DNA from: Rhodoligotrophos sp. CJ14
GTDB lineage: Bacteria; Pseudomonadota; Alphaproteobacteria; Rhizobiales; Im1
Assembly: GCF_038811545.1 (NCBI RefSeq)
Contig: NZ_CP133319.1
Coordinates: forward strand, 3,430,001 to 3,494,000
DNA: 64,000 bases
Direction: 5' to 3'
Of the stretch, positions 26,315 through 35,419 are shown in pieces (within the stretch, counting starts at the first letter, position 1; every line of letters starts with the position of its first letter). The notes beneath the pieces were generated by a model. That model ran no database searches and was not told where the DNA came from. It worked only from the letters and a program-made list of their open reading frames with translations. Both the position numbers and the translations under genes were made by a program.

Positions 26315-26518
26315 TCAGGCGATGATGTCCGGGATCATCTGATCCTCCAGCCGGGTGATCTCGTCTTTCAGCAGCAGCTTCTGCTTTTTGAGTCGCCTGA
26401 GCCGAAGCTGGTCCGGCGCAGGCACCGCTTCCAGGCTGCTGATGGCAGCATCGAGATCTCGATGCTGCTCGCGCAATGCCGCGAGACGCTCTTCGAGATT
26501 GTCTGGCATGCCATCCAT
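26315..26518 (-). CDS. DUF465 (YdcH-like) small coiled-coil protein
   Basis: This 67-residue protein has the DUF465 pattern: an N-terminal helix EERLAALREQHRDLDAAI and the conserved basic run LRRLKKQKLLLKDEITRLE. The start at 26518 is the first ATG that yields the family length. The frame is open to 26752 but would run antisense to the second DUF465 gene. The function is unknown, and such proteins are probably short helical hairpins. Confidence 0.8.
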   Translation of the reverse strand: MDGMPDNLEERLAALREQHRDLDAAISSLEAVPAPDQLRLRRLKKQKLLLKDEITRLEDQMIPDIIA

Positions 26519-26686
26519 ACGGTTCTCCGCTGCGGCGCTCCTGTTCGATTCCGCCCTGTCAATGGCGCGGCGCCGGCCCCTACACCAACAGAGTATATAA
26601 TGAATTGCCCGCGACTGGAATTCGACAACCGGCGCCCAATATGTCAATCTTGTAACGTCACGATCAAGGAACAGGAGAAAGCACCG

Positions 26687-26869
26687 ATGTCCCTTCGTAG
26701 CCATCTGGAGGAACTGGTGAATAAGCATCGCAGCCTTGACGGGAGGATCCACGCGGCGGAAGCCTCACCCTCACGGGATGCGATGAAGGTCCTTGAGCTT
26801 AAGAAGCAGAAGCTTCGACTGAAAGACGAGATCAGTCGTATCGAGGCCGAATTGGGCCAACGACATTGA
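26687..26869 (+). CDS. DUF465 (YdcH-like) small coiled-coil protein, second copy
   Basis: This 60-residue protein is a divergently transcribed relative of the neighbouring DUF465 gene. It shares the helix ELVNKHRSLDGRIHAAE and the same basic run, here LELKKQKLRLKDEISRIE. CAGGAG lies 8 bases before the ATG at 26687. The frame upstream of this start has no family resemblance. The 168-base gap between the two genes must hold both promoters. Confidence 0.85.
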   Translation: MSLRSHLEELVNKHRSLDGRIHAAEASPSRDAMKVLELKKQKLRLKDEISRIEAELGQRH

Positions 26870-26950
26870 TGGTGGTTTAAAGACCGGGGAATCCGACGCG
26901 GGCATCTGGATCGCAAGAGTTAGACCCACGCTTCATCCTCACTTTGGTTG

Positions 26951-27050
26951 GGCGTTTTCGAGCGAAGCGGATACCGGTTCGCGTGAAGAGAATTCGACCA
27001 GGCAGGGGCTTTGAGGGGCTTCGCGATTCAACGGAAAAGCGAAACGCCTA
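26951..27050. repeat. Copy D of dispersed palindromic repeat, most complete copy
   Basis: The element is bounded by GGCGTTT (26951-26957) and its reverse complement AAACGCC near 27042-27048. Inside, GCGAAGCGG-ATA-CCGGTTCGC forms a 9-bp near-perfect hairpin. The right end overlaps the last codon and supplies the TAG stop of the acyl-CoA ligase (27048-27050 on the minus strand). Confidence 0.75.
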
Positions 27051-28676
27051 AAGCGAGCTGGCGATTTCCCTGAGCCGGAATTTCTGGATTTTGCCCGTGG
27101 AGGTCTTTGGCAGTTCGCCGAACACGACGTGCCGTGGCGCCTTGTAATGGGCGAGAGCGCCGCGGCAATACGCGATGATTTCGGCTTCGGTGACTGTGAT
27201 GCCCGGCTTTAGCTCGACAAAGGCACAAGGGGTCTCGCCCCATTTTTCGTCAGGCCGCGCCACCACCGCCGCTGCCTGGACCGCTGGGTGCTTGTAGAGA
27301 ACATTCTCGACCTCGATCGATGAGATGTTCTCCCCGCCCGAGATGATGATGTCCTTCGAGCGGTCCTTGAGCTGAATATACCGGTCGGGATGCATCACCC
27401 CGAGATCGCCCGAGTGAAACCAGCCGCCTGCGAAGGCTTCGCGCGTTGCCTGCGGGTTCTTGAGATAACCCTTCATCACGATGTTCCCGCGGAACATCAC
27501 CTCGCCCATGGTCTCGCCATCCGCGGGAACCGGAGCCATCGTCTTTGGATCCATGACGGTAAGGTCATCAAGCGCGAGATAACGGACGCCCTGCCGTGCC
27601 TTCATCTGCGCCTGAGCGGCGCTGTCAAGCTCGCTCCAGGCCGACTTCCATTCATTCACAACCGCAGGCCCGTAGGTTTCCGTGAGCCCATAGACATGAG
27701 TCACGTCGAAGCCGGCCTCTGACATGGCGCGAAGCACCGCCTCCGGTGGCGGCGCCGCAGCCGTCACGAAGCTCACCCGCTGGGTGATGGGGCGCTTCTC
27801 GTCCGCACTCGCGTTGAGCAGCAGAGACATGACGATCGGGGCACCGCAGAGATGAGTGACCCCATGTTCCGCGATGGCCTCGTACATGGCGCCCGGCCGC
27901 ACCGCCCGCAGGCACACATGCGTGCCGGCGATCACCGAGACCGACCACGGGAAGCACCAGCCGTTGCAATGGAACATCGGCAGCGTCCAGAGATAGACGG
28001 AATGTTTCGGCATCGCGGCGGCGATCACATTCGCATAGCCCATGAGATAGGCGCCGCGATGATGATAGACGACGCCTTTGGGATCGCCGGTTGTGCCAGA
28101 GGTATAATTCAGCGAAATCGCGTCCCACTCATCCGCAGGCGCGGTCCGCCCGAATTCCGGATCACCTGAGGCAAGCAGCGCTTCATAATCGATCGAGCCC
28201 AGTCGCTGCCCGATCTGCGGAAACGCCGGATCATCGTAATCGATGATTAGCGGCTTCACCTTGGCAAGGCTCAATGCCTCCGCGATGACCTCCGAATATT
28301 CCCGGTCCGTGATCAGGACCTTGCTCTCCGCATGCTCCAGCATGAACGCGATATTCGCTGCATCGAGGCGCGTGTTGATCGAATGCAGCACGCCGCCCGT
28401 CATGGGCACCCCGTAATGCGCTTCCAGCATGGCGGGCACATTGGGCAGCATCACGGAGACGGTATCTCCCCTCCCGATGCCTTTTGCTGCGAGGGCAGAG
28501 GCGAGCCTGCGCGCCCGTGCATAGAACTCCGCATAGCTGGTCCGCAGCGGACCATGAATGATCGCCGTATGGTCGGGGAAAGCTTGCGCCGCCCGCGCAA
28601 GGAAGCCGGTTGGCGTCAGTGGCTGGTAATTGGCCGGGTTGCGGTCGAGGTCGAGCTCGTAAGGCGAGCGGTCCAT
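27048..28676 (-). CDS. Acyl-CoA synthetase (AMP-forming, DmdB-like)
   Basis: This 542-residue ANL-superfamily ligase activates a carboxylic acid with ATP and CoA. The AMP-binding motif is NYTSGTTGDPKGVV near residue 180, followed by YGLTETYG, GWFHSGD and the C-terminal lysine motif STGKIQKF. Sequence style (LTPTGFLARAAQAFPDHTA, HSINTRLD) is like medium-chain and methylmercaptopropionate-CoA ligases. The substrate is not certain. The ATG at 28676 is preferred to a TTG six codons earlier. Its stop codon lies within repeat copy D. Confidence 0.9.
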   Translation of the reverse strand: MDRSPYELDLDRNPANYQPLTPTGFLARAAQAFPDHTAIIHGPLRTSYAEFYARARRLASALAAKGIGRGDTVSVMLPNVPAMLEAHYGVPMTGGVLHSINTRLDAANIAFMLEHAESKVLITDREYSEVIAEALSLAKVKPLIIDYDDPAFPQIGQRLGSIDYEALLASGDPEFGRTAPADEWDAISLNYTSGTTGDPKGVVYHHRGAYLMGYANVIAAAMPKHSVYLWTLPMFHCNGWCFPWSVSVIAGTHVCLRAVRPGAMYEAIAEHGVTHLCGAPIVMSLLLNASADEKRPITQRVSFVTAAAPPPEAVLRAMSEAGFDVTHVYGLTETYGPAVVNEWKSAWSELDSAAQAQMKARQGVRYLALDDLTVMDPKTMAPVPADGETMGEVMFRGNIVMKGYLKNPQATREAFAGGWFHSGDLGVMHPDRYIQLKDRSKDIIISGGENISSIEVENVLYKHPAVQAAAVVARPDEKWGETPCAFVELKPGITVTEAEIIAYCRGALAHYKAPRHVVFGELPKTSTGKIQKFRLREIASSL

Positions 28677-28764
28677 ATCAGCGGGTCCTGGCAAGCGACA
28701 CAGTCGATCCGGACAATAGCCAGACAGCGCCTTGGCAGCAATCCGCCATTTCTAGGACGGCGCC

Positions 28765-29922
28765 TTAGTAACTCCTCACTTCCGCACGGTTGGTATTCGC
28801 CCGCCGCGCAGCGCCGGAAAGGACCTCCTGCTTCCACTCGATCAGCTGCACCGTGAGATAGAGCAGAATAAGGCCGCCGCCCACGATCATGATGTCGCCG
28901 ACGAGCCCGCCGCCGAGCTCATTCCGCAGCACTTGGCCAATCATGCTCAGCACCGATCCCGTGCAGAAGATGGCCAGGGAATGCCGCCCGAAGGTCACCA
29001 GGATATTGTTTGGGCCGAGTGAACGCATATGGCTGTGCAGTGGCGTTTGCATGACCACATACACGATGGCCAGAACGTGCAGGAGGCGTGGCAGGTGCAG
29101 GTCGTTCTTGTTGAACTGCCAGAGCATGCTTGGCAGCGACAGCGCATTCGGGTTCGGCCAAAGCTGAAACCGAACGATGACTAGGCAGAAGATCAGATAA
29201 CCGACAGCACCGAAGAACAGGATCGGCCGGTAGGGTAGCCGGAAGCCTGACCATGAGAGCGTGCCGAAGATATAGCCGATCACGAACAGGAACTGCCACG
29301 CCATCGGATTGAAGAACCAGAAGCCCCGTTCTGGATAGACGGTGAAGCGAAGCCCGTAGATCTGCGCCGAGACGTAAAGCAGTGCCGAAAGGGCAAACGT
29401 GGCAACCAGGCTTACCCGCGCGGTCACCACCAGCAGCGGCAGCCCCAGCATGAACAGAATATACATGGGCAGGATGTTCAGATAGGCCGGCTGGAAGCCC
29501 AGGGCGGCCAGGCCGAACATGCCAAGCTCGGGTGAATCGAAGAATGACTTCAACCCGTGAGTCTCAAGCCAGGTGGAGTCCTGGAAGACATAAGCACTTC
29601 CCACCAGCACGCCGATGCAGATCACGCAGGTCAGGATGTGCGAGGCATAGAGCTTCCAGGCCCGCGCGAACGCCTTGAACACAATGGTCGGAAAGACCGG
29701 AATTGGCTTGCTGGGGTGATAAGCGAAGGCGGCAGACACGCCGGCCAGCAGCACGAACAATTCCGCCGCGTCCGAGACGCCGAAATTTCGCGATGTGAAC
29801 GATTCGAACAGATTCCCAGGGATATGATTGATGAAGATCATCACCAGCGCGACACCACGCCAGAAATCGATGCGGTAATCACGGTTCTGCCTCGAGGGTG
29901 CCGCTAACCCTGATCCGTCCAT
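28765..29922 (-). CDS. opgC: OpgC-family membrane protein
   Basis: This 385-residue inner-membrane protein has about ten hydrophobic segments. It opens RDYRIDFWRGVALVMIFINHIPGN, the diagnostic start of OpgC, which succinylates osmoregulated periplasmic glucans in related bacteria. The early His in INHIPG is conserved across acyltransferase-3-like proteins. The ATG at 29922 is preferred over a TTG 11 codons upstream. The glucan backbone genes opgG and opgH are not in the window, so whether it modifies glucans here is inference. Confidence 0.85.
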   Translation of the reverse strand: MDGSGLAAPSRQNRDYRIDFWRGVALVMIFINHIPGNLFESFTSRNFGVSDAAELFVLLAGVSAAFAYHPSKPIPVFPTIVFKAFARAWKLYASHILTCVICIGVLVGSAYVFQDSTWLETHGLKSFFDSPELGMFGLAALGFQPAYLNILPMYILFMLGLPLLVVTARVSLVATFALSALLYVSAQIYGLRFTVYPERGFWFFNPMAWQFLFVIGYIFGTLSWSGFRLPYRPILFFGAVGYLIFCLVIVRFQLWPNPNALSLPSMLWQFNKNDLHLPRLLHVLAIVYVVMQTPLHSHMRSLGPNNILVTFGRHSLAIFCTGSVLSMIGQVLRNELGGGLVGDIMIVGGGLILLYLTVQLIEWKQEVLSGAARRANTNRAEVRSY

Positions 29923-30239
29923 CTGTATTCCGTTCTTGATTCGCCAGAATTGCAAATACGTGCAGAACCGAGAGGTTCCGCGGCTTCAATGATTAGCGGC
30001 CGAGTTCGGCCCAACCGAATGTGGTAAATTAGGCCGCTCGTGTGCTGAACGATGGATGAACGGGTGGCGAATTGGCCCAGCCCTGGCCATCCCCTGTGGA
30101 CGATTTGTGGCAATGGTTGGCAGAGGGCATGGGGCTTTGCCCTGTGCACGATCGGGAATATGATCTCAGCATCGCAAATGGATCGGGCCGTTCCACAAAA
30201 AAGGCGGCCGAGCGGCATCTGGGAGGGCTGCGCAGGACA
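29923..30239. other. Divergent intergenic region, opgC / prpE
   Basis: This 317-base gap contains no recognisable gene or hairpin. The prpE frame stays open upstream to 30072, but that part does not look like PrpE. Promoters for both genes are presumed here, without clear boxes. Confidence 0.4.
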
Positions 30240-32153
30240 ATGAGTCGCTATCACGAGCTTTACGAGACATGGAAGCGCGATCCACAGGGCTTCTGGGCCG
30301 CTGCCGCTGGCGAGATTGACTGGATCTCGCCATGGACCAAGTTGTTCGCCAGGGTCGATGGTCTTGATCGCTGGTTTGTCGGCGCTCAATGCAACACCTG
30401 CTACAATGCCATAGATCGGCATGCGGATGGCGGAAGAGGCGATCAGCCCGCCCTGATCTATGACAGCCCCGTCACCGGCCAGATCAAGTCCTTCACCTAT
30501 CGTGAACTGCGCGATGAAATCGCGACGCTTGCCGCCGTGCTGCAGGATTTCGGCGTGAGCAAGGGTGATCGGGTCATCATCTACATGCCCATGGTGCCCG
30601 AAGCGGCGATTGCCATGCTGGCCTGCGCGCGCATCGGTGCGATTCATTCGGTGGTGTTTGGCGGTTTTGCATCTCACGAGCTCGCCACTCGGATCGATGA
30701 TGCCAAGCCAAAGCTGATCCTCTCGGCGACCTGCGGCATGGAGGGGAGCCGGCTTGTGGAATATATGCCACTCCTGCGCAAGGCCATCACGCTTGCGGAC
30801 CATAAGCCCGATGCCTCGCTCATCCTTCAGCGCCCGATGAGCGAAGTTGTCCTGGCTGAAGCCGAGCACGATTGGGCGAGTGCTATTGCCGACGCCAAGC
30901 GCGCAGGCCGCAAGGCAGACTGCGTGCCGGTCATGGCCACGGATCCGCTTTACATCCTCTACACCTCTGGCACGACGGGCCAGCCGAAGGGCGTCGTGCG
31001 CGACCATGGTGGCCATATGGTCGCCCTCAAATGGAGCATGACCAACGTCTATGGCATCGCGCCCGGCGAGGTGTTCTGGGCTGCCTCGGATGTGGGCTGG
31101 GTGGTGGGCCACTCCTATATCGTCTATGCGCCGCTCCTGCATGGGGCGACGACCATCCTCTACGAGGGCAAGCCGGTGGGCACACCCGATGCTGGCGCTT
31201 TTTGGCGGGTCATCTCCCAGCATTCGGTCAAGGCGCTATTCACAGCGCCGACCGCTTTCCGCGCCATCAAGAAGGAGGACCCCGACGGCGCCTTCATCCG
31301 GAAATACGATCTCAGCCGCTTCGGCACGCTCTTTCTGGCTGGCGAGCGCGCCGATCCCGACACAGTCAAATGGGCTGAGGATAGGCTCAAGGTTCCCGTG
31401 GTCGATCACTGGTGGCAGACCGAAACCGGTTGGCCCATTGCCGCCAATCCGGTCGGCCTGGGCTTGCTGCCGACGAAATATGGCTCTCCGGCGGTTCCCA
31501 TGCCCGGTTATGAGATCGATATTCTCGATGAAGGCGGCCACCGCCTTGCTGCTGGCCAGCTCGGCGCGGTTTGCATAAGGCTGCCGCTGCCGCCAGGCTG
31601 CCTGCCGACCCTGTGGAATAATGACGCACGGTTCCGGCAAAGCTATCTCGATGCCTTCCCCGGCTACTACCAGACCGCCGATGCGGGCTACCTCGACGAG
31701 GACGGCTATGTCTACATCATGGCCCGGACCGACGACATCATAAACTGCGCCGGTCACCGTCTCTCGACCGGGGCCATGGAGGAGGTCATCGCCGGCCATC
31801 CGGACGTGGCTGAATGCGCCGTCATCGGGGCCACCGATGCGCTCAAAGGCCAGGTGCCGCTCGGCTTTATCGTTCTCAAGTCAGGCGTGGATCGCTCTGC
31901 CGGCGACATTGAGGCGGAGATCGTGCAGCGCATCCGCGAGCAGATAGGACCGGTTGCGGCCTTTCGCACCGCCATCGTGGTTGACCGCCTCCCCAAGACC
32001 CGATCGGGCAAGATCCTGCGCGCCACAATGCGCCAGATCGCGGACGGCGCCTCATGGAAGATGCCGGCCACCATCGATGATCCGCTGATCCTGGAGGAAA
32101 TCGGCAAAGCCCTGAAGAGCCGCGGCTTGGCCGCCTCGGCCCAACCGGCCTGA
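30240..32153 (+). CDS. prpE: Propionyl-CoA synthetase
   Basis: This 637-residue AMP-forming ligase converts propionate to propionyl-CoA and is related to acetyl-CoA synthetase. It opens YHELYETWKRDPQGFWAAAA and has ILYTSGTTGQPKGVVRDHGG (core near 241-251), WWQTETGWPI near 392-401, and the C-terminal RSGKILR with Lys591, the acetylation-sensitive active-site lysine. The start at 30240 gives the normal PrpE length. AGGA precedes it closely. Confidence 0.93.
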   Translation: MSRYHELYETWKRDPQGFWAAAAGEIDWISPWTKLFARVDGLDRWFVGAQCNTCYNAIDRHADGGRGDQPALIYDSPVTGQIKSFTYRELRDEIATLAAVLQDFGVSKGDRVIIYMPMVPEAAIAMLACARIGAIHSVVFGGFASHELATRIDDAKPKLILSATCGMEGSRLVEYMPLLRKAITLADHKPDASLILQRPMSEVVLAEAEHDWASAIADAKRAGRKADCVPVMATDPLYILYTSGTTGQPKGVVRDHGGHMVALKWSMTNVYGIAPGEVFWAASDVGWVVGHSYIVYAPLLHGATTILYEGKPVGTPDAGAFWRVISQHSVKALFTAPTAFRAIKKEDPDGAFIRKYDLSRFGTLFLAGERADPDTVKWAEDRLKVPVVDHWWQTETGWPIAANPVGLGLLPTKYGSPAVPMPGYEIDILDEGGHRLAAGQLGAVCIRLPLPPGCLPTLWNNDARFRQSYLDAFPGYYQTADAGYLDEDGYVYIMARTDDIINCAGHRLSTGAMEEVIAGHPDVAECAVIGATDALKGQVPLGFIVLKSGVDRSAGDIEAEIVQRIREQIGPVAAFRTAIVVDRLPKTRSGKILRATMRQIADGASWKMPATIDDPLILEEIGKALKSRGLAASAQPA

Positions 32154-32239
32154 GAACATTGGCGAGGAAAGCGGGTACTGAGCCTCGCTGTGTAGACTGT
32201 GGCGTCCGACCTCATGCGTGAGCCTTTTCGAAAGGATCG

Positions 32240-33034
32240 ATGATGGCGCTGAACGGCAAGGTTGCGATCGTCACTGGCGGCGCGCGGGGAATTGGGTTCG
32301 CATGCGTCGAACGCTTCCTCGCCGAAGGCGCCCAGGTGGTCCTGGCCGATATTGATGATGGCGCGGGCGAGGACGCTCTTCGCGAGATCAGGGATGCTGG
32401 GCGAGAGGCGCTCTTCGTCGAATGCGACGTGAGTGATCGCCTGGATGCTCAAAACTTGGTGAAGGCAACGGTCGAAGCTTACGGAGCTGTCGATATCCTC
32501 GTGAACAATGCGGAAGTATCGGTCGTTGCGAACTTCCTCGACTTGAAGGAGGAAGAGTTCGAACGTGTGCTGCGCACCAATCTGAAGGGCGCCTTCCTGG
32601 TCACTCAGGTGGTCGTGCGCGAGATGGTCAGCCAGATCGAGGCAGGCCGAGGTCCTGGCGCGATCATCAACATGTCGGCGGCCGAGGTGATCTCGGCGCT
32701 GCCCCAACATCTCGCCTATTCTGTTTCGAAAGCAGGGCTGACCCAGCTCACCGAGATAACCGCATTATCACTCGCATCCCATGGCATTCGGGTAAATGCC
32801 ATAAAATCCGGCAGTTTCTCTGCCGGCCCGCTTCAGGCGGGGCTTAAGGGCCGCTCGACCTTCGAGCGTCTCCTTGCGCGGGTTCCGCTGACGCAGCTGG
32901 GGGAACCCAGCGAGGTTGCGGCCATTGCAGCCTTTCTGGCATCCGATGACGCGAGATCCATAACGGGCCAGACCATCTGCGCGGACGGGGGAAATCTGGC
33001 CCTGCAGGCAGTGCTCGAGGCTGCATCGACCTGA
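32240..33034 (+). CDS. Short-chain dehydrogenase/reductase
   Basis: This 264-residue Rossmann-fold oxidoreductase has the glycine motif TGGARGIG (12-19), catalytic Ser146, Tyr160 and Lys164 (YSVSK), and the adenine-site motif DILVNNAE. The last residue is unusual, since NNAG is the rule. The C-terminal ITGQTICADGGN is the standard classical-SDR ending. GAAAGG lies before two tandem ATG codons at 32240 and 32243. The substrate cannot be inferred. It stands alone between prpE and the convergent trcR. Confidence 0.88.
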   Translation: MMALNGKVAIVTGGARGIGFACVERFLAEGAQVVLADIDDGAGEDALREIRDAGREALFVECDVSDRLDAQNLVKATVEAYGAVDILVNNAEVSVVANFLDLKEEEFERVLRTNLKGAFLVTQVVVREMVSQIEAGRGPGAIINMSAAEVISALPQHLAYSVSKAGLTQLTEITALSLASHGIRVNAIKSGSFSAGPLQAGLKGRSTFERLLARVPLTQLGEPSEVAAIAAFLASDDARSITGQTICADGGNLALQAVLEAAST

Positions 33035-33082
33035 CGCGGCCTTCGCTCAGCGCCGCCCTGCCGGCTGCAGCACTGCTGAGGA

Positions 33083-33841
33083 TCAGCCCTGACCCTCGTC
33101 CTCATCCTCATCGCGGTTCGATTTGAGGCCGGCCAATCTTGCGAAGACCTTCTCCTCGTCGATCTCCTGATCGTCGTCTTCCTCGGTGCTCGTGCGGCTC
33201 AACTGGCCGGCTTCCAACAGAGCATCAGCTGAGAAATCGCCCTGTTGTGTTTCCTCAGCGGGCCGCAACGTGGTCGCCTGCTCATCCTCGGCCATGACGG
33301 GCTGGATCCGGCGGCTGCGGTCAGCTGCCTTGCGGACCGCCGCGTCGAGCTCGCTCTGAGCGCACAGGCCTAGCGTGACCGGGTCTTTCGGCGTGAGATT
33401 GGCTGAGTTCCAGTGTGTCCGATCGCGAATGGAGTCGATCGTCGGCTTGGTCGTGCCGACCAGCTTGATGATTTGGCTGTCCGAGAGTTCCGGATGGTAA
33501 CGCAGCAGCCAAGCGATGGCGTCCGGCCGGTCTTGTCGGCGAGAGACAGGGGTATAGCGCGGCCCCTTGCGCCGTTTGACCTCCGGCACATCGACTTTTG
33601 ATTCCGACATGCGCAGGCGGTGGTTCGGATCACGCTGGCCACGCTCGATTTCTTCGCGAGACAGCTGGCCCGCCACGATGGGATCCATGCCTTTGATGCC
33701 CGTCGCCACGTCGCCATCGGCAATGCCCTTTACCTCGAGCACATGCAAATTACAGAACTGCGCGATCTGCTCGAAGGTCAGCGAAGTGTTTTCGACGAGC
33801 CATACAGCGGTCGCCTTCGGCATGAGCAGCGTTTTTGACAT
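33083..33841 (-). CDS. trcR: Cell-cycle transcriptional regulator TrcR (DUF1013)
   Basis: This 252-residue DUF1013 protein opens MSKTLLMPKATAVWLVENTSLTFEQIAQFC, the characteristic family start, with a helix-turn-helix-like region. A second conserved region, PDAIAWLLRYHPELSDSQIIKLVGTTKPTID, also looks DNA-binding. The tail from about 190 is acidic and disordered. GGAG lies 8 bases before the ATG at 33841, which is chosen over the GTG at 33850. The family is confined to alphaproteobacteria and is named as a cell-cycle regulator. Confidence 0.88.
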   Translation of the reverse strand: MSKTLLMPKATAVWLVENTSLTFEQIAQFCNLHVLEVKGIADGDVATGIKGMDPIVAGQLSREEIERGQRDPNHRLRMSESKVDVPEVKRRKGPRYTPVSRRQDRPDAIAWLLRYHPELSDSQIIKLVGTTKPTIDSIRDRTHWNSANLTPKDPVTLGLCAQSELDAAVRKAADRSRRIQPVMAEDEQATTLRPAEETQQGDFSADALLEAGQLSRTSTEEDDDQEIDEEKVFARLAGLKSNRDEDEDEGQG

Positions 33842-33964
33842 AAGGGGCACTCCTTCAGAGCCTATGGCTCTGATCCGCTAGGGCATCGATTTAAGGATTT
33901 TGATTTATATAGGCGCGTTCGGTGTTCCTTGCAAAGGGGCTTGTGAGGCGCCGTCCGCTGCGGA

Positions 33965-34975
33965 TTAGCTCGTCAGAACCACCTTCCCGATATGGCTGCC
34001 CTGTTCGAGCCGCTGATGGGCTTGCGCGGCATTGACGAGGGGAAAGGTCGAATCGATCACCGGCTTGATGACGCCCGAGGCTAATAATGGCCACACATGC
34101 GTCTCAAGCTCGCGCGCGATGACGGCCTTCTCTTCAACGCTCCGCGGCCGCAAGGTTGATCCGGTCAGGTTCAGCCGCTTCACCATCACCGGCATGAAAT
34201 TGACCTTGGCCGAAGGGCCTCCCAGGAAAGCGATCATGACGATCCGGCCATCAACCGCGGCAGCTTGGATATTGCGGGCGATGTAGTCACCGCCGACCAT
34301 ATCGAGGATCACGTCTGCGCCCCGCCCCTCGGTGGCGGCCTTGACGATCTCGACGAAATCATCCTCGCGGTAATTGATGCCTCGTTCCGCCCCGAGCGTT
34401 TCGCAGGCGCGGCATTTCTCCGGTGAGCCCGCTGTCGCAAAGACCCGCGCACCGAAGGCGCGCCCCAGCATGATGGCTGTGGTGCCGATGCCGCTCGTTC
34501 CACCATGCACCAGGAGCACTTCCCCGGCTTGGAGGCCTCCGCGCTGGAAGACATTGGTCCACACTGTGAAGAATGTCTCCGGCAGCCCGGCCGCCTCGAT
34601 GGGCGTCAGACCTTCAGGGATGGGCAGGCAATTGGCTTCCGCCGCAACACAATATTCCGCATAGCCACCGCCCGCTACCAGCGCGCAGACGCGATCCCCT
34701 GCCTTGAAGCGCGCTGTTCCAGGCCCGCAGCGCACCACTTCGCCGGCAATTTCAAGGCCGGGGGTCGTTGGCGCGCCGGGTGGAGGCGGATAATGTCCCT
34801 GTCGCTGCAGGATGTCTGGCCGGTTGACGCCCGCGGCGATAACACGGACCAGCAATTCTCTGTCGCGAGGAACTGGCAGCGGCATGCGGTGGGGCTTGAG
34901 GACCTCGGGCCCGCCGGGCTCCGAAATCTCGATGGCAGTCATGTCGCCGGGCAGATCGACCATGTCGGGCACCAT
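33965..34975 (-). CDS. NAD(P)H quinone oxidoreductase (zinc-free MDR family)
   Basis: This 336-residue medium-chain reductase is of the QOR/PIG3 type. It has AAGVNRPDILQRQGHYPPPPGAP, PGLEIAGEV, LVHGGTSGIGTTAIMLGRAFGA as the NADPH-binding motif, and lacks the structural-zinc cysteines of alcohol dehydrogenases. It reduces quinones or enones in the cytoplasm. The first ATG is at 34975, but the family usually starts at the third in-frame ATG (34942, MTAIEI), so the true start may be the latter. It is divergent from DUF1192. Confidence 0.9.
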   Translation of the reverse strand: MVPDMVDLPGDMTAIEISEPGGPEVLKPHRMPLPVPRDRELLVRVIAAGVNRPDILQRQGHYPPPPGAPTTPGLEIAGEVVRCGPGTARFKAGDRVCALVAGGGYAEYCVAAEANCLPIPEGLTPIEAAGLPETFFTVWTNVFQRGGLQAGEVLLVHGGTSGIGTTAIMLGRAFGARVFATAGSPEKCRACETLGAERGINYREDDFVEIVKAATEGRGADVILDMVGGDYIARNIQAAAVDGRIVMIAFLGGPSAKVNFMPVMVKRLNLTGSTLRPRSVEEKAVIARELETHVWPLLASGVIKPVIDSTFPLVNAAQAHQRLEQGSHIGKVVLTS

Positions 34976-35087
34976 CAGAAGCTTAACGCCTTATCTCGGG
35001 TCTAGAGAATGTTTCGGAAAAGTCGAACATATTTTCCAGGGAAAGGCCGGGCTGGCGTGCTTCTGCGTGCGGAAAGGAAGGGAAACC

Positions 35088-35279
35088 ATGATCAACGAGG
35101 GTGATGAGGTCAGGCGCAAATCAACCGAGATCCGTTTGGGCGAGCCCCTGGATATGCTCTCGGTGGAGGAGTTGAGCGAGCGAATCAAGGCCCTGGAGGC
35201 CGAGATCGAACGCGTCCAAAGCGCGTTGAAAGCACGCCAGGGAAGCATGGCTGCGGCTGAGAAGCTTTTCCGCAGGTAG
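35088..35279 (+). CDS. DUF1192 protein
   Basis: This 63-residue protein fits DUF1192: a short N-terminal stretch, LGEPLDMLSVEELSERIKALEAEIERVQSALKAR, then SMAAAEKLF. It is a single coiled coil. GGAAGG precedes the ATG at 35088. The gene lies upstream of rcdA, as I recall in other Rhizobiales. The function is unknown. Confidence 0.85.
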   Translation: MINEGDEVRRKSTEIRLGEPLDMLSVEELSERIKALEAEIERVQSALKARQGSMAAAEKLFRR

Positions 35280-35386
35280 TGGCATTTTTGCAAAGCGGCG
35301 AATAGGTCAGGTGTGTCAAATAGTTATCCAGCTGAGTCATTGTCTTCGGCCGCTGGCTACAATTGTCCCTAAATTTTTGGCAAATG

Positions 35387-35402
35387 TTAACCATTGAGTA
35401 AC
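35387..35402 (+). promoter_or_regulatory. Near-consensus CtrA-type site
   Basis: TTAA (35387-35390), 7 bases, and GTAAC (35398-35402) match TTAA-N7-TTAAC with one substitution. The site lies just upstream of the structured RNA candidate that ends at 35521. Confidence 0.35.
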
Positions 35403-35419
35403 GAGTAGGGATGTATTTT

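Noticed and set aside
29904-31223. 439-codon minus-strand frame across prpE
   Set aside because: It lies antisense to the conserved PrpE coding region and shows no motif of its own.
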